DNA of 17,679 nt from JACIWB01 sp038818725 (GCA_038818725.1 JAWAYL010000023.1:1-17679), one strand, 5' to 3'; numbered from the stretch's first letter, positions 1 through 8,178 are shown. Numbers and translations are program-made. The notes: a model not told the origin generated them from the sequence alone.

Positions 1-152
1 GCCCCCCCAGACAATATTATTCCGTCTGCATCCTCTATTTTTTCAAAAGGTGTTGTATTTGCCACTATTTCAGCCTTTACTCCTATATCTCTTAAAGTCC
101 TCCATTCGAGATGAGTCCATTGTCCTCCATTGTCTATGACATATACTTTCAT
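1..152 (-). CDS. guaAA: GMP synthase glutaminase subunit, N-terminal part (cut by window edge)
   Basis: Reading from the ATG at 152-150 gives 50 residues beginning MKVYVIDNGGQWTH, with WRTLRDIGV following and ILSGG at the window edge. This is the N-terminus of the stand-alone class-I glutamine amidotransferase subunit of archaeal GMP synthase. It releases ammonia from glutamine for the partner subunit, which converts XMP to GMP in purine synthesis. The SGG just before the edge belongs to the oxyanion-loop strand; the catalytic Cys, His and Glu lie outside the window. Archaea usually split GuaA into two genes, and the short distance from the start to this motif fits the split form. It is transcribed divergently from the acetyltransferase gene at 220. 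The identification rests on a short but characteristic N-terminus. Confidence 0.88.
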   Translation of the reverse strand, partial: MKVYVIDNGGQWTHLEWRTLRDIGVKAEIVANTTPFEKIEDADGIILSGG

Positions 153-219
153 TGATGGTAAAAATTTTTTGTATAATATTTTTTGCGAAAATTTGAAAAT
201 TAAGAAATATTTAGCAAGT

Positions 220-624
220 GTGATAAGAAAATGCACTGAAGAAGATTTAAAAGAAGTATGGGAAATAGAGAATTTATCATTTCGCTATCCATATCCTCCT
301 TACTTTTTTTATGAATATTTGAATAAACTTTTTTTTGTTGCAGAGGAAAATGGAAAAGTTGTTGGATATATAATAGGAGATGATGAAAGAAAAATGATAG
401 TATCTATTGCGGTTCATCCAGATTATAGATTCAAAGGTTATGGTAAAAAATTGATGGAACATGTTTTTAAATTCATGAAGGGAGAAATTCTTCTTCAAGT
501 AAGAAAAAGCAATGAAGGAGCAATAAAATTTTATGAAAAAATGGGTTTTAAAAAGAAAGGGGAAATAAGGAGATATTATTTTGATGGAGAAGATGCTTAT
601 ATAATGGTTAAGAAGATAGATTGA
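220..624 (+). CDS. rimI: GNAT acetyltransferase, RimI/Ard1 (protein N-terminal) type
   Basis: This is a 134-residue GNAT-fold enzyme. The acetyl-CoA motif A is seen as SIAVHPDYRFKGYG (about residues 62-75, the R-x-x-G-x-G loop). It is followed by QVRKSNEGAIKFYEKMGF and a C-terminal YYFDGEDAYIMV. That ending is typical of archaeal RimI/Ard1-like enzymes, which acetylate protein N-termini, probably on nascent chains. I chose the GTG at 220 because VIRKCTEEDLKEVWEIE matches where the family begins. The in-frame ATG at 130 would run across the divergent guaAA start and adds residues that do not look like the family. No Shine-Dalgarno is seen; a TATA-like stretch lies at 171-179. Its 3' end overlaps the convergent NAC gene by 17 bases. 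The exact substrate is inferred. Confidence 0.8.
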   Translation: MIRKCTEEDLKEVWEIENLSFRYPYPPYFFYEYLNKLFFVAEENGKVVGYIIGDDERKMIVSIAVHPDYRFKGYGKKLMEHVFKFMKGEILLQVRKSNEGAIKFYEKMGFKKKGEIRRYYFDGEDAYIMVKKID

Positions 625-919
625 TTATTGCCTGGGCGATATCTCCTTTTGCTTCTTCAAGCGCTTTTCTGGCCTCCTCTTTGCTTCTTCCTGTTTTTTC
701 TGCAACCATTTCAACGTCTTCTTCTCTTATTTTAATTCTTATTTTTGGCTCACCACTTATTTGATATATTTTTTTTCCTTTCATATCAATTATTCCAACT
801 GTTGTTTTTTCAAAGATATATTCTTTATCTTTTGTTTCTATTATTATTTTTTCTGCATCAATTTCTTTAAAATCTATTCCCATTCTTTTCATCGCAAGAC
901 GAATTTGCTTTTCATCCAT
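608..919 (-). CDS. nac: Nascent polypeptide-associated complex protein (archaeal NAC alpha)
   Basis: A 103-residue protein that starts MDEKQIRLAMKRMGID, runs through a beta-rich NAC domain (EYIFEKTTVGIIDMKGKKIYQISGEP in two steps, about residues 33-59), and ends in a UBA domain (EEDVEMVAEKTGRSKEEARK, then ALEEAKGDIAQAIINL). Archaeal NAC is a homodimer that binds nascent chains at the ribosome exit. Length and domain order are normal. A TTG six codons upstream is in frame, but the ATG at 919 matches the family N-terminus and has TATA-like sequence 25-50 bases upstream. The gene is convergent with the acetyltransferase (17-base overlap) and divergent from the NAD(P)HX repair gene. Confidence 0.93.
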   Translation of the reverse strand: MDEKQIRLAMKRMGIDFKEIDAEKIIIETKDKEYIFEKTTVGIIDMKGKKIYQISGEPKIRIKIREEDVEMVAEKTGRSKEEARKALEEAKGDIAQAIINLSS

Positions 920-978
920 AATTAAGAATTTTTTCAATTATTTTAGCTTTTGCATAAAAATAATATAATTTTTAAATC
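920..978. promoter_or_regulatory. Divergent promoter region between NAC and nnr
   Basis: These 59 bases separate two divergent starts. They are almost pure A/T and contain TATA-like elements usable in either direction, around 953-976. No Shine-Dalgarno sits before either gene, so leaderless transcripts are likely. The stretch at 967-976 lies 21-30 bases before a second in-frame ATG at 997 of the right-hand gene. That makes the translation start of that gene ambiguous (979 or 997). Confidence 0.5.
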
Positions 979-2391
979 ATGTTTTACTTATTGAACATGG
1001 AAACAAAAATCCTTGATAAAAATGCTGAATTTTTTGGTATAAAAGCAGAGCAATTAATGGAAAATGCAGGAAAGAAAATTGCGGAGGAGGCAAAAAAATT
1101 GCCTTTTAAAAAATGGTTGATTCTATGTGGTCCAGGAAACAATGGAGGGGATGGATATGTAGCGAGCCGTTATATAGAGAATTGCAAAATAATTGCTGTT
1201 GAAAAACCAAGAACAAATCTTGCAATAAAAAACTTCAGAAAAGCAAAGGGAAGATGCATAATTTACAATTACAATAAGGAAAATTTCATTCATCTCCTAG
1301 AAAAAAGTGACGCAGTAATAGATGCGATGCTTGGAGTTGGAATAAAAGGCAGGTTAGAAGAGCCATATCGGGAGATAGTTAATATTTTAAATAAATCTAA
1401 AAAATTTATTCTTTCAGTTGATGTTCCAACAGGTTTTGGAACCGATTTAATGCTAAAGGCAAATCTTACAGTAACATTTCATTTTATAAAAGAAGGAATG
1501 AATAGAAAATGCGGAAAAATAGTTGTTGCAGATATAGGAATACCAAAAGAAGTAGAGCAATATGTTGGGCCAGGCGAGTTAATTTTATATCCAAAAAGGA
1601 GAAAAGATAGTCACAAAGGAGAAAATGGCGTTGTTGCGGTTATCGGTGGGGGGGCATATACTGGCGCCCCATATCTGGCGGGGATGGCTGCCCTAAGGGC
1701 GGGCTGTGACCTTGTTTATGTTTGCTGTCCATCATCTGTTTGGGAGGTAATTGCCTCTTTCTCTCCTAATTTGATTGTTAGGAAAATGAGTGGGGATTTT
1801 TTAAATATTGAAAATTTAAAAGAAGTAGAAGATGTTATAGAAAAAGCTGATGCAATTTTAGTTGGGCCGGGTTTAGGGAAAAGAAAAGAAACTATTGAAG
1901 CTTGTAAATTCATTTTTGAAAATTATGATAAGAAATTTGTTTATGATGCAGATGCAATAGAAAGTTTAAAAGAGATGAAATGCGATCAAAAAGTTATAAT
2001 AACCCCTCATTCTGGAGAATTCAAAAGATTGACTGGCATAGATTTACCTCAAAAAATTGAGAAAAGAGCTGAAATAGTTAAAAGAGAGGCAAAAAAACTT
2101 GATGCAACAATTCTTGCTAAGGGAGCTATTGATATAATAAGCGATGGAAAAAGATTGAAGATGAATAAAATACATAATGAAGCTATGACAGTTGGCGGCA
2201 CAGGCGATACACTCGCAGGCATATGTGCTGCAATGCTTGCTAAAAAAATCCCGCCATTTTATTCCGCATGCATTTCAGCTTTTTTAAATGGAATGGCAGG
2301 GAATATGGCTTATGAAGATAAAGGAAATATTGTTGCAACTGATATTATAGAAAAAATACCATATGTGATAAAAAAATTTGTTATGGAGTAG
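979..2391 (+). CDS. nnr: Bifunctional NAD(P)HX epimerase / ADP-dependent NAD(P)HX dehydratase
   Basis: The 470-residue protein fuses two repair domains. The N-terminal epimerase (NnrE, YjeF-N) carries GPGNNGGDGY (51-60), DAMLGVG (115-121) and VDVPTG (147-152). The C-terminal ribokinase-like dehydratase (NnrD) carries the ADP-binding and catalytic motifs VGPGLG (295-300), TPHSGEF (342-348) and GGTGDTLAG (406-414). Together they convert the R and S forms of hydrated NAD(P)H back to NAD(P)H, a cytosolic metabolite-repair reaction. Length is normal for the fused form. The start may be 979 or 997; both leave the fold complete, and 997 has better TATA spacing. Its last 11 bases overlap the convergent bpsA gene. 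A GC-rich patch (40 of 60 bases at 1651-1710) encodes the Gly/Ala-rich start of the dehydratase domain. Confidence 0.94.
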   Translation: MFYLLNMETKILDKNAEFFGIKAEQLMENAGKKIAEEAKKLPFKKWLILCGPGNNGGDGYVASRYIENCKIIAVEKPRTNLAIKNFRKAKGRCIIYNYNKENFIHLLEKSDAVIDAMLGVGIKGRLEEPYREIVNILNKSKKFILSVDVPTGFGTDLMLKANLTVTFHFIKEGMNRKCGKIVVADIGIPKEVEQYVGPGELILYPKRRKDSHKGENGVVAVIGGGAYTGAPYLAGMAALRAGCDLVYVCCPSSVWEVIASFSPNLIVRKMSGDFLNIENLKEVEDVIEKADAILVGPGLGKRKETIEACKFIFENYDKKFVYDADAIESLKEMKCDQKVIITPHSGEFKRLTGIDLPQKIEKRAEIVKREAKKLDATILAKGAIDIISDGKRLKMNKIHNEAMTVGGTGDTLAGICAAMLAKKIPPFYSACISAFLNGMAGNMAYEDKGNIVATDIIEKIPYVIKKFVME

Positions 2392-3370
2392 CCCAGCTTT
2401 CACTATCCTTATATAATTCTTTTCCAAGATTAACATCTCCAATTATTAAAGGTTTTATATTTTTAACTGCTTCTATTCTATAAAGGGATGATTTATACCA
2501 ATTATAATCCATTCTAACTTTTAATTTTTTGAAAATTGGTAATTTGTTCTCATAAGAAGAGAAATTTTTTTTCTCAATAGGATATGTACTGAATTTTCTC
2601 CTTATATCTGTTATCACAAAACCCATTTCATGTATCATTTGTTGTATTTCATACCATTTTTTTAGAGATGCTTCAAGAGTGGTAAGCCCAAAATAACCTG
2701 CCCCATTTCTCTTTAATGAATAAGCACCTCTTGAAAGAAACAATTTTATCCCAGGAATAGTTTCAACAGGATCAGTTACAAATACATCAAATTTTTTAAA
2801 AAATTCCTCATTTTCCTTCCTTATATCTTGGATGTATGCCTCTACACACAAGCTGTATTCATCCGCTATTTTATTTATAAATTTTACTATTCTTTTGTCT
2901 ATCTCAACAACAGTAACTTTTTTTGGAAGAAAAGTTAATCCACATGCTATGCTGAAAAAATCATCATCACCTATAACAAATATTTTTCCTATTAAATCCC
3001 CCCTTTCGTATATAAATGAAAGCCTCCTCAGAACATCTTCACACCCCATATAACCTTGATCATATTTTTCAACTGCACAAGGTCGTTTTTTCATTATTTC
3101 CTTATATTCTTTTTCTATCTTGTAAAAAATTTCATATCCACTTCCCTCGCACGCCTGGCATTTAAAATCAATCCATTCATGAGAAATTTTCTTTCCTTTT
3201 TCAGTAAGCTTTAATTTCCCGTTCTTCATTTCTATTATCTTTCTATTTTCTAAATTTCTTAATTTTTTATAAAATTCCTTTAAAGGAGCATCAATTTTGG
3301 CAATTAATTCCCAGGGAGAAATGGCTTTTTTACTCAAAATGGAAATTATCTGATATTCTATCCTATTCAT
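2381..3370 (-). CDS. bpsA: N4-bis(aminopropyl)spermidine synthase (branched polyamine synthase)
   Basis: This is a 329-residue aminopropyltransferase. It begins with a winged-helix-like region (about residues 1-60) and a CQAC pair (71-74). The Rossmann-type catalytic domain follows, with IGDDDFFS (GDDD at 134-137), VEID (155-158) and DPVETIPGIKLFLSRG (200-215). GDDD and the Asp-rich active site are hallmarks of BpsA, which adds two aminopropyl groups from dcSAM to the same nitrogen of spermidine. The ATG at 3370 has GAGG just upstream and lies one base after the speD stop. This indicates a speD-bpsA operon with translational coupling; a TTG at 3385 is an alternative start. BpsA is known from thermophilic archaea and bacteria, where branched polyamines stabilise nucleic acids. 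It converges on nnr with an 11-base overlap. Confidence 0.92.
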   Translation of the reverse strand: MNRIEYQIISILSKKAISPWELIAKIDAPLKEFYKKLRNLENRKIIEMKNGKLKLTEKGKKISHEWIDFKCQACEGSGYEIFYKIEKEYKEIMKKRPCAVEKYDQGYMGCEDVLRRLSFIYERGDLIGKIFVIGDDDFFSIACGLTFLPKKVTVVEIDKRIVKFINKIADEYSLCVEAYIQDIRKENEEFFKKFDVFVTDPVETIPGIKLFLSRGAYSLKRNGAGYFGLTTLEASLKKWYEIQQMIHEMGFVITDIRRKFSTYPIEKKNFSSYENKLPIFKKLKVRMDYNWYKSSLYRIEAVKNIKPLIIGDVNLGKELYKDSESWATP

Positions 3371-3371
3371 T

Positions 3372-3713
3372 TCATCCTCGATCAAGTATGTAATGCCTGA
3401 AATGTTTTGGCTTGAGATATTTTATGAACAATTCGAAAGCAATTTCACTTTTTCCCTTATTACCGCATGTAAATATATCAAGATTTACAAGTCCATACTC
3501 TGGCCAGGTATGGATTGAAATATGTGATTCTGAAATCAGTACAATACATGTAACTCCATGAGGATTGAATTGTTTGGTTAGAATCCCTATTTTTTCTATT
3601 TTGGCTTCTTCAATAACTTTTTCAACTATTTCTCTGAGCACTCTTTCCTCTGATATTAATTTTTTATCCACGCCATAGAACTCTGCTATTATGTGTCTTC
3701 CCAGTATCTTCAT
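3372..3713 (-). CDS. speD: S-adenosylmethionine decarboxylase proenzyme
   Basis: A 113-residue class-I prokaryotic/archaeal AdoMet decarboxylase. The self-cleavage site is SESHISIHTWPEYG. The proenzyme is expected to cut between Glu62 and Ser63, and Ser63 becomes the pyruvoyl group. His68 and Cys83 (in FTCG) are the processing and catalytic residues and fall at the same numbers as in the Thermotoga maritima enzyme. It makes decarboxylated SAM, the aminopropyl donor used by the next gene, bpsA. The ATG at 3713 is preceded by GAGGTGA (3718-3724) with 4-base spacing, which decides against the upstream in-frame start at 3731. A TATA-like element (TTTAAGTATT, near 3740-3750) supplies a promoter with a short leader. 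Confidence 0.95.
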   Translation of the reverse strand: MKILGRHIIAEFYGVDKKLISEERVLREIVEKVIEEAKIEKIGILTKQFNPHGVTCIVLISESHISIHTWPEYGLVNLDIFTCGNKGKSEIAFELFIKYLKPKHFRHYILDRG

Positions 3714-3852
3714 TTCTTCACCTCTCCTCAAACAACAAAATTTAAGTATTTCTAAAAGTAATCATAAATTATTTCTTAAATTTTTCGATAATTTCAGTAT
3801 TTCCGAATGTTCGATAATAAATTGATGTTGAAGTTTGATTGTACAAATGACA
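3714..3852. other. 139-base intergenic region: speD promoter and ppdK 3' trailer
   Basis: This holds the speD Shine-Dalgarno (3718-3724) and TATA-like sequence at about 3740-3750. Further left-facing AT-rich sequence lies near 3770-3790. A 9-base direct repeat TTCGATAAT occurs at 3784-3792 and 3810-3818 (26-base period). It could bind a regulator of the polyamine operon or be chance. No open reading frame here looks coding. Confidence 0.4.
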
Positions 3853-6369
3853 TTAATAGCCTGATAAAGCTGCTTTTGCTGCTGATATTCTCGCCGCTAT
3901 TAAGCGATATGGAGAACAACTTATTGAATCAAGCCCTATTTTATGGCAAAATTTTATTGATTTTTCTTCTCCTCCATGCTCTCCACAAATCCCTATTTCT
4001 ATTTTTTTATTAGCACTTCTTGCTTTTTCAACAGCAATTTTCATAAGCTCTCCCACTCCTTTAAAATCAAGGGTTGCAAAAGGATCGTCATTTATTATTC
4101 CCGTCTCAATATAATCCTTCAAAAATTTTTCTTCAGCATCATCTCTACTGAAACCAAAAGTCGTCTGTGTTAAATCATTTGTCCCGAAAGAAATAAAATC
4201 CACTTCCCTTGCAATCTCATCAGCAGTCAAGCAGGCGCGAGGCAATTCTATCATTGCCCCTATTTTATAGTTAATTATCGCGTTTTTTTCTTTAAAAATT
4301 TTTTTAATTTCATCGATTATAATTCTTTTAACATTTTTTATTTCATTTGCATCACTTACAACAGGTATTTCAATGTAAGGCAAGCAATTAACTCCTTTTT
4401 TATTTACTTCTATAGCAGCTTCAATTATTGCTCTTGTTTGCATTGCATATATTTCTGGCTTTTTTATTCCTAGCCTTACTCCTCTGAATCCAAGCATTGG
4501 ATTTGCCTCTTTTAACTTTTTAACAATTTCAAATATTTCTTCCTCTTCATTACTCATTTCTCCTTTTATTCTTTTCTCTAAAAGTTCTTCATATTTTGGA
4601 AGAAATTCATGAAGAGGAGCATCTAAAAGGCGTATAACTATTGGCTTTTCTCCAACTATTTCAAAAATTTCAATGAAATCTCTTCTCTGCATTTCAAGAA
4701 GTTTATTCAACGATATTTTATCTCCAAATATCGCTTTCCTAACAATTTCGAGCCTCAATGGATTTAAAAACATGTGTTCTGTTCTGCATAATCCTATTCC
4801 TTCTGCCCCAAATTTCATAGCCTTTTCAGCATCGCTTGGTAAGTCAGCATTTGCATAAACCTTCATTTTTCTTATTTCATCTGCCCATGAAAGAATAGCT
4901 TTTAGCTCTTCAGGAAATTCAGCTTCTTCAAGCTCTGCAATTCCTTCATACACCTCACCGCTGCCTCCATCCATTGATATAAAATCTCCTTCCCTGAATA
5001 TTTTTCCGCCAGCCACTATCTCTTTTTTCTCCTCATTTATTTCTATATTGCATCCAACAATACATGGAATCCCCAAACCTCTACTCACAACCGCTGCATG
5101 AGAAGTAAGTCCCCCTCTGGCTGTTATAACGCCTTGTGCTCTTGCAACCCCATGGATATCATCTGGACTTGTTTCCTCTCTTATTAAAATTATTTTTTCA
5201 TTTAATCCTCTTTCATATGCAGTGTCGGGGGAGAGACATATCATGCCGAAAGCTGCGCCGGGTGAGGCGGGCAGGCCCTTCGCTATTACGCGATTCGCTC
5301 TCTTTATTCTTTTATGCAAAAGCTGATTTAAAGAAGTTGCATCAATTCTGAGTAATGCTTCCTCCTTCTCTATTATTCCTTCTTTTACCATATCAAAAAC
5401 TATTTTTATGTCAGCTTTTGCTGTTCTTTTTCCCTTTCTAGTTTGAAGTATATATAACCTTCCTTTTTCAACAGTAAATTCTATATCCTGCATATCTCTG
5501 TAATGCATTTCAATTCTCTTAGCGACACTGCTTATTTCATCGTATAAAGAAGGATTTATTTCTTTCAATTTTTCAATTGGAAGAGGTGTTCTTTTTCCAG
5601 ATACTATATCTTCACCCTGTGCATTTATAAGAAATTCTCCATAAATTTTATTGCTTCCATCCGATGGATTTCTTGTAAAAATAACTCCAGTATATGAATC
5701 GTTGCCAATATTTCCAAAAACCATTGCCTGCACTATGACTGCTGTTCCAAGATTATGAGGTATATTTTTAATTTTCCTATAATTTATTGCCCTTTCATTA
5801 TTCCATGATTTAAAGACAGCTTCAATAGCGATAAAAAGCTGCTCATATGGGCTTGGCAATTTAAAAACTTTTTTATATTCTTCAACAATTTCTCTGAGTT
5901 CATCAATAGCTTCAATATTTTTCTTTTCAAGCAATTCATCAAATTTTTTAGCATCTATTCCAAGAGCAACTCTACCAAAAATTGCAAGAAATCTTCTATA
6001 AGCATCGTAAGCAAATCTCTTATCCTCAATTTTCTCAACCATCTCATCTGTCATACCAAGATTTATTATAGTATCCATCATTCCTGGCATAGAAACAGGC
6101 GCACCAGAACGAACTGAAAGAAGAAGATCTTTTCCAAACTTTTTTCCTGTTCTTTTTTCTATTTTTTCAAGAGCATACAAAATCTCTTTTTTTATGTCAT
6201 CACTTATTTTTCCTTCCTCAAAATATCTCTTACAAGCATCTGTTGATATTATAAAACCTGGAGGAACAGATATACCTATCCTCACTAGCTCACAAAGATG
6301 GGCTCCTTTATTCCCGAGAATTTCAGCCATTTCTTTGTTTCCTTCTTCAAATAGATACACATATTTCAT
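3853..6369 (-). CDS. ppdK: Pyruvate, phosphate dikinase
   Basis: An 838-residue PPDK catalysing the reversible conversion of pyruvate, ATP and phosphate to PEP, AMP and PPi, linking glycolysis and gluconeogenesis. In order: an ATP-grasp domain with LLSVRSGAPVSMPGMMDT (about 83-100); the phosphohistidine domain with GGLTSHAAVVSRG (catalytic His424); and the PEP/pyruvate barrel with GLCRTEHMF (about 526-534), FGTNDLTQTTFG, and GICGEHGG, whose Cys795 is the acid/base residue. The end ISCSPYRLIAARISAAKA is canonical. It is slightly shorter than bacterial enzymes (about 875) but complete. I chose the ATG at 6369 because AAGGA lies 5 bases upstream; the ATG at 6375 is too close to it. A 60-base patch (5221-5280) is 39/60 G+C, inside a gene that is otherwise strongly AT-rich at third positions. 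Confidence 0.96.
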   Translation of the reverse strand: MKYVYLFEEGNKEMAEILGNKGAHLCELVRIGISVPPGFIISTDACKRYFEEGKISDDIKKEILYALEKIEKRTGKKFGKDLLLSVRSGAPVSMPGMMDTIINLGMTDEMVEKIEDKRFAYDAYRRFLAIFGRVALGIDAKKFDELLEKKNIEAIDELREIVEEYKKVFKLPSPYEQLFIAIEAVFKSWNNERAINYRKIKNIPHNLGTAVIVQAMVFGNIGNDSYTGVIFTRNPSDGSNKIYGEFLINAQGEDIVSGKRTPLPIEKLKEINPSLYDEISSVAKRIEMHYRDMQDIEFTVEKGRLYILQTRKGKRTAKADIKIVFDMVKEGIIEKEEALLRIDATSLNQLLHKRIKRANRVIAKGLPASPGAAFGMICLSPDTAYERGLNEKIILIREETSPDDIHGVARAQGVITARGGLTSHAAVVSRGLGIPCIVGCNIEINEEKKEIVAGGKIFREGDFISMDGGSGEVYEGIAELEEAEFPEELKAILSWADEIRKMKVYANADLPSDAEKAMKFGAEGIGLCRTEHMFLNPLRLEIVRKAIFGDKISLNKLLEMQRRDFIEIFEIVGEKPIVIRLLDAPLHEFLPKYEELLEKRIKGEMSNEEEEIFEIVKKLKEANPMLGFRGVRLGIKKPEIYAMQTRAIIEAAIEVNKKGVNCLPYIEIPVVSDANEIKNVKRIIIDEIKKIFKEKNAIINYKIGAMIELPRACLTADEIAREVDFISFGTNDLTQTTFGFSRDDAEEKFLKDYIETGIINDDPFATLDFKGVGELMKIAVEKARSANKKIEIGICGEHGGEEKSIKFCHKIGLDSISCSPYRLIAARISAAKAALSGY

Positions 6370-6699
6370 TTTCATCCTTATAAAAATTAACTTAAATAAT
6401 TTTCTGTTGTGTCATTATGAAATCTCTTATTGTTTCATAGGAAGTAACGGTTTCTGGTTAAATCCCAGATTTTCCGGATTTCTTTACTCTTTCACCTCTT
6501 ATGAGAAAGAAACTCGGATATTTCTACATTTTTCTTTCGTGGGCCCTAGCATTTTCCAATTTGAGAAAACATTTTGTTATCTAAAAATTAGTTAGATTTT
6601 TATATTAGAAAAGGTAATCTGTATCTACCAAACGCATATTATAAAAGTAAAAATCAAAAAAATTATATAATATATTTTCTATTCAATTGAGGTGAGGAG
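6370..6699. other. 330-base non-coding gap with divergent promoters and a short inverted repeat
   Basis: At the left end is the ppdK promoter/leader (TTTAAGTTA-like element on the minus strand near 6390-6402). At the right end is TATATAATATAT-type sequence (6663-6675), then GAGGTGA (6689-6695) for the small membrane protein gene. A 7-base inverted repeat TATGAAA/TTTCATA (6416-6422 and 6433-6439, 10-base loop) sits about 50-70 bases upstream of ppdK. The middle (about 6440-6590) is less AT-rich than other spacers here and has readings interrupted by stops in every frame. It may be a decayed gene, a mobile-element scrap or an RNA; I see no decisive feature. Confidence 0.45.
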
Positions 6700-6912
6700 A
6701 TGGAGAAAGAAAAATTGCCAAAAGCTCCTGGGTATGTGATTGCAATAGCTCTTCTGGGACTGATTTTTGTAATAGCGGCTCTTATTGCAATATTTATGAG
6801 TGCAAATAAGGGATGGCCTCTTTACTATGGGGGGATATTGTTAATAATTGGTTTAATATTTATCTTTGCTGGAGGAGCATTAAGAAGGAAAGCGATGCAA
6901 AAAGGTAAATAA
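6700..6912 (+). CDS. Small membrane protein with two transmembrane helices
   Basis: The 70-residue protein has a charged, Lys-rich N-terminus. Two hydrophobic helices follow, about residues 12-33 (YVIAIALLGLIFVIAALIAI) and 43-60 (YGGILLIIGLIFIFAGGA), separated by a short SANKGWP turn, and then a basic tail (RRKAMQKGK). Both ends would lie inside by the positive-inside rule. It has its own TATA-like box (6663-6675) and a strong Shine-Dalgarno GAGGTGA four bases before the ATG, so it is very likely a real gene. It lies 38 bases before prf1, but prf1 has its own TATA element, so the two need not share a transcript. I do not recognise the family. Confidence 0.75.
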   Translation: MEKEKLPKAPGYVIAIALLGLIFVIAALIAIFMSANKGWPLYYGGILLIIGLIFIFAGGALRRKAMQKGK

Positions 6913-6950
6913 AGAGAAAAAATATTTAAAAACATTTCTCTTTAGCTTTA

Positions 6951-8150
6951 ATGCTTGATAAAAAAGATAGATTTATCCTAAAGAAGAAAATTGAAGAGCT
7001 TAAGGCAGTAAAAGGACAACATACGGAGCTTATTTCTCTTTATATTCCTCCTTCTCGCCAGATAAGTGATGTAATGGCATATTTAAGGAATGAATATTCT
7101 GAATCAACAAATATAAAATCAAAGCAGACACGCAAAAACGTGCTTTCAGCAATTGAAGGAATAATGGCGAGGCTAAAATATTTTAAATCCCCCCCTCCAA
7201 ATGGTTTAATTTTTTTTGTTGGAATGGTTGGTGAGCCACCCAAGCTATTTGCAGAAATAATTGAACCACCTGTTCCAATAAATACATATCTTTATAGGTG
7301 CGACTCGCAATTTTATTTGAAACCCCTCGAAGAAATTATAGAAGAAAAAGATGTTTACGGTCTTCTTTTAATAGATAGAAGAGAATGCACAATTGGCTTT
7401 TTACAGGGAAGTAGAATAGAGTTAGCAACTTATATGACTTCGCGCGTGCCAGGCAAGCACGGCAAAGGAGGGCAGAGCCAGAGAAGATTTGAAAGGCTTA
7501 CTGAAATAGCAGCTCATGAATGGTTTGTTAAAGCGGGAGAAAAAGCTTCTCAGCTTTTTCTTGAAAAAAATGTTAAAGGCGTAATGGTTGGCGGGCCTGG
7601 GCCTACAAAAAGGGAATTTGTTAATGGAAATTATCTTGATTATAGGATAAAGGAAAAAATAATTGGGTTATATGATACTGGCTATACTGATGAATATGGG
7701 TTGAGAGAGCTTATAAATTCTGCATCAAATGATATAGAGGAGCTTGATATTGTTAAAGATAAAAAAATTATGCAAAGGTTTTTAGAAGAGATTAAAAAGA
7801 ATAGTGGGCTGGCAATATATGGAGAGGAGGAGGTAAAAAATGCATTAATGGCAGGAATGCTTGATGTTCTTTTAATTTCATCAGAGCTTGAAAGATATAA
7901 GGTGAAGGCATATTGTAATAGTTGTGGATATAATTTTGAAGGAATTGTTGAAAAATTAAATCTTCAGTGTCCAAAATGCAATAGTAATATGGAAATAACT
8001 GAAAAAAAAGATATTATTGAAGAATATGCTGAACTCGCTGAAAAGTCATCTACTGAAATGGAAATAATAAGTAGGGAGAGCGAGGAAGGAGAAATATTAT
8101 ACAGAGCATTTAATGGGATAGCTGGCATATTAAGATATAGGAGAGAATAA
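6951..8150 (+). CDS. prf1: Peptide chain release factor aRF1
   Basis: A 399-residue archaeal/eukaryotic class-I release factor. It reads all three stop codons in the ribosomal A site and triggers peptide release. Stop-codon recognition motifs NIKS (54-57) and Y-x-C-x3-F (Tyr115, Cys117, Phe121) are intact. The catalytic GGQ is at 173-175 within RVPGKHGKGGQSQRR. The C-terminal domain carries a zinc minidomain, with Cys322, Cys325, Cys340 and Cys343. Length is normal (about 400-415). The mRNA appears leaderless: a TATA-like AATATTTAAA at 6921-6930 sits 21-30 bases before the ATG, and there is no Shine-Dalgarno. The codons around GGQ are unusually GC-rich for this gene. Confidence 0.97.
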   Translation: MLDKKDRFILKKKIEELKAVKGQHTELISLYIPPSRQISDVMAYLRNEYSESTNIKSKQTRKNVLSAIEGIMARLKYFKSPPPNGLIFFVGMVGEPPKLFAEIIEPPVPINTYLYRCDSQFYLKPLEEIIEEKDVYGLLLIDRRECTIGFLQGSRIELATYMTSRVPGKHGKGGQSQRRFERLTEIAAHEWFVKAGEKASQLFLEKNVKGVMVGGPGPTKREFVNGNYLDYRIKEKIIGLYDTGYTDEYGLRELINSASNDIEELDIVKDKKIMQRFLEEIKKNSGLAIYGEEEVKNALMAGMLDVLLISSELERYKVKAYCNSCGYNFEGIVEKLNLQCPKCNSNMEITEKKDIIEEYAELAEKSSTEMEIISRESEEGEILYRAFNGIAGILRYRRE

Positions 8151-8178
8151 GTTAAATATTAGATTTTTATATATTTTC

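Noticed and set aside
6194..6595. Plus-strand open frame covering the ppdK start and the following spacer
   Set aside because: Half of it is antisense to the conserved ppdK N-terminus. The remainder has no recognisable domain, no promoter and atypical composition.
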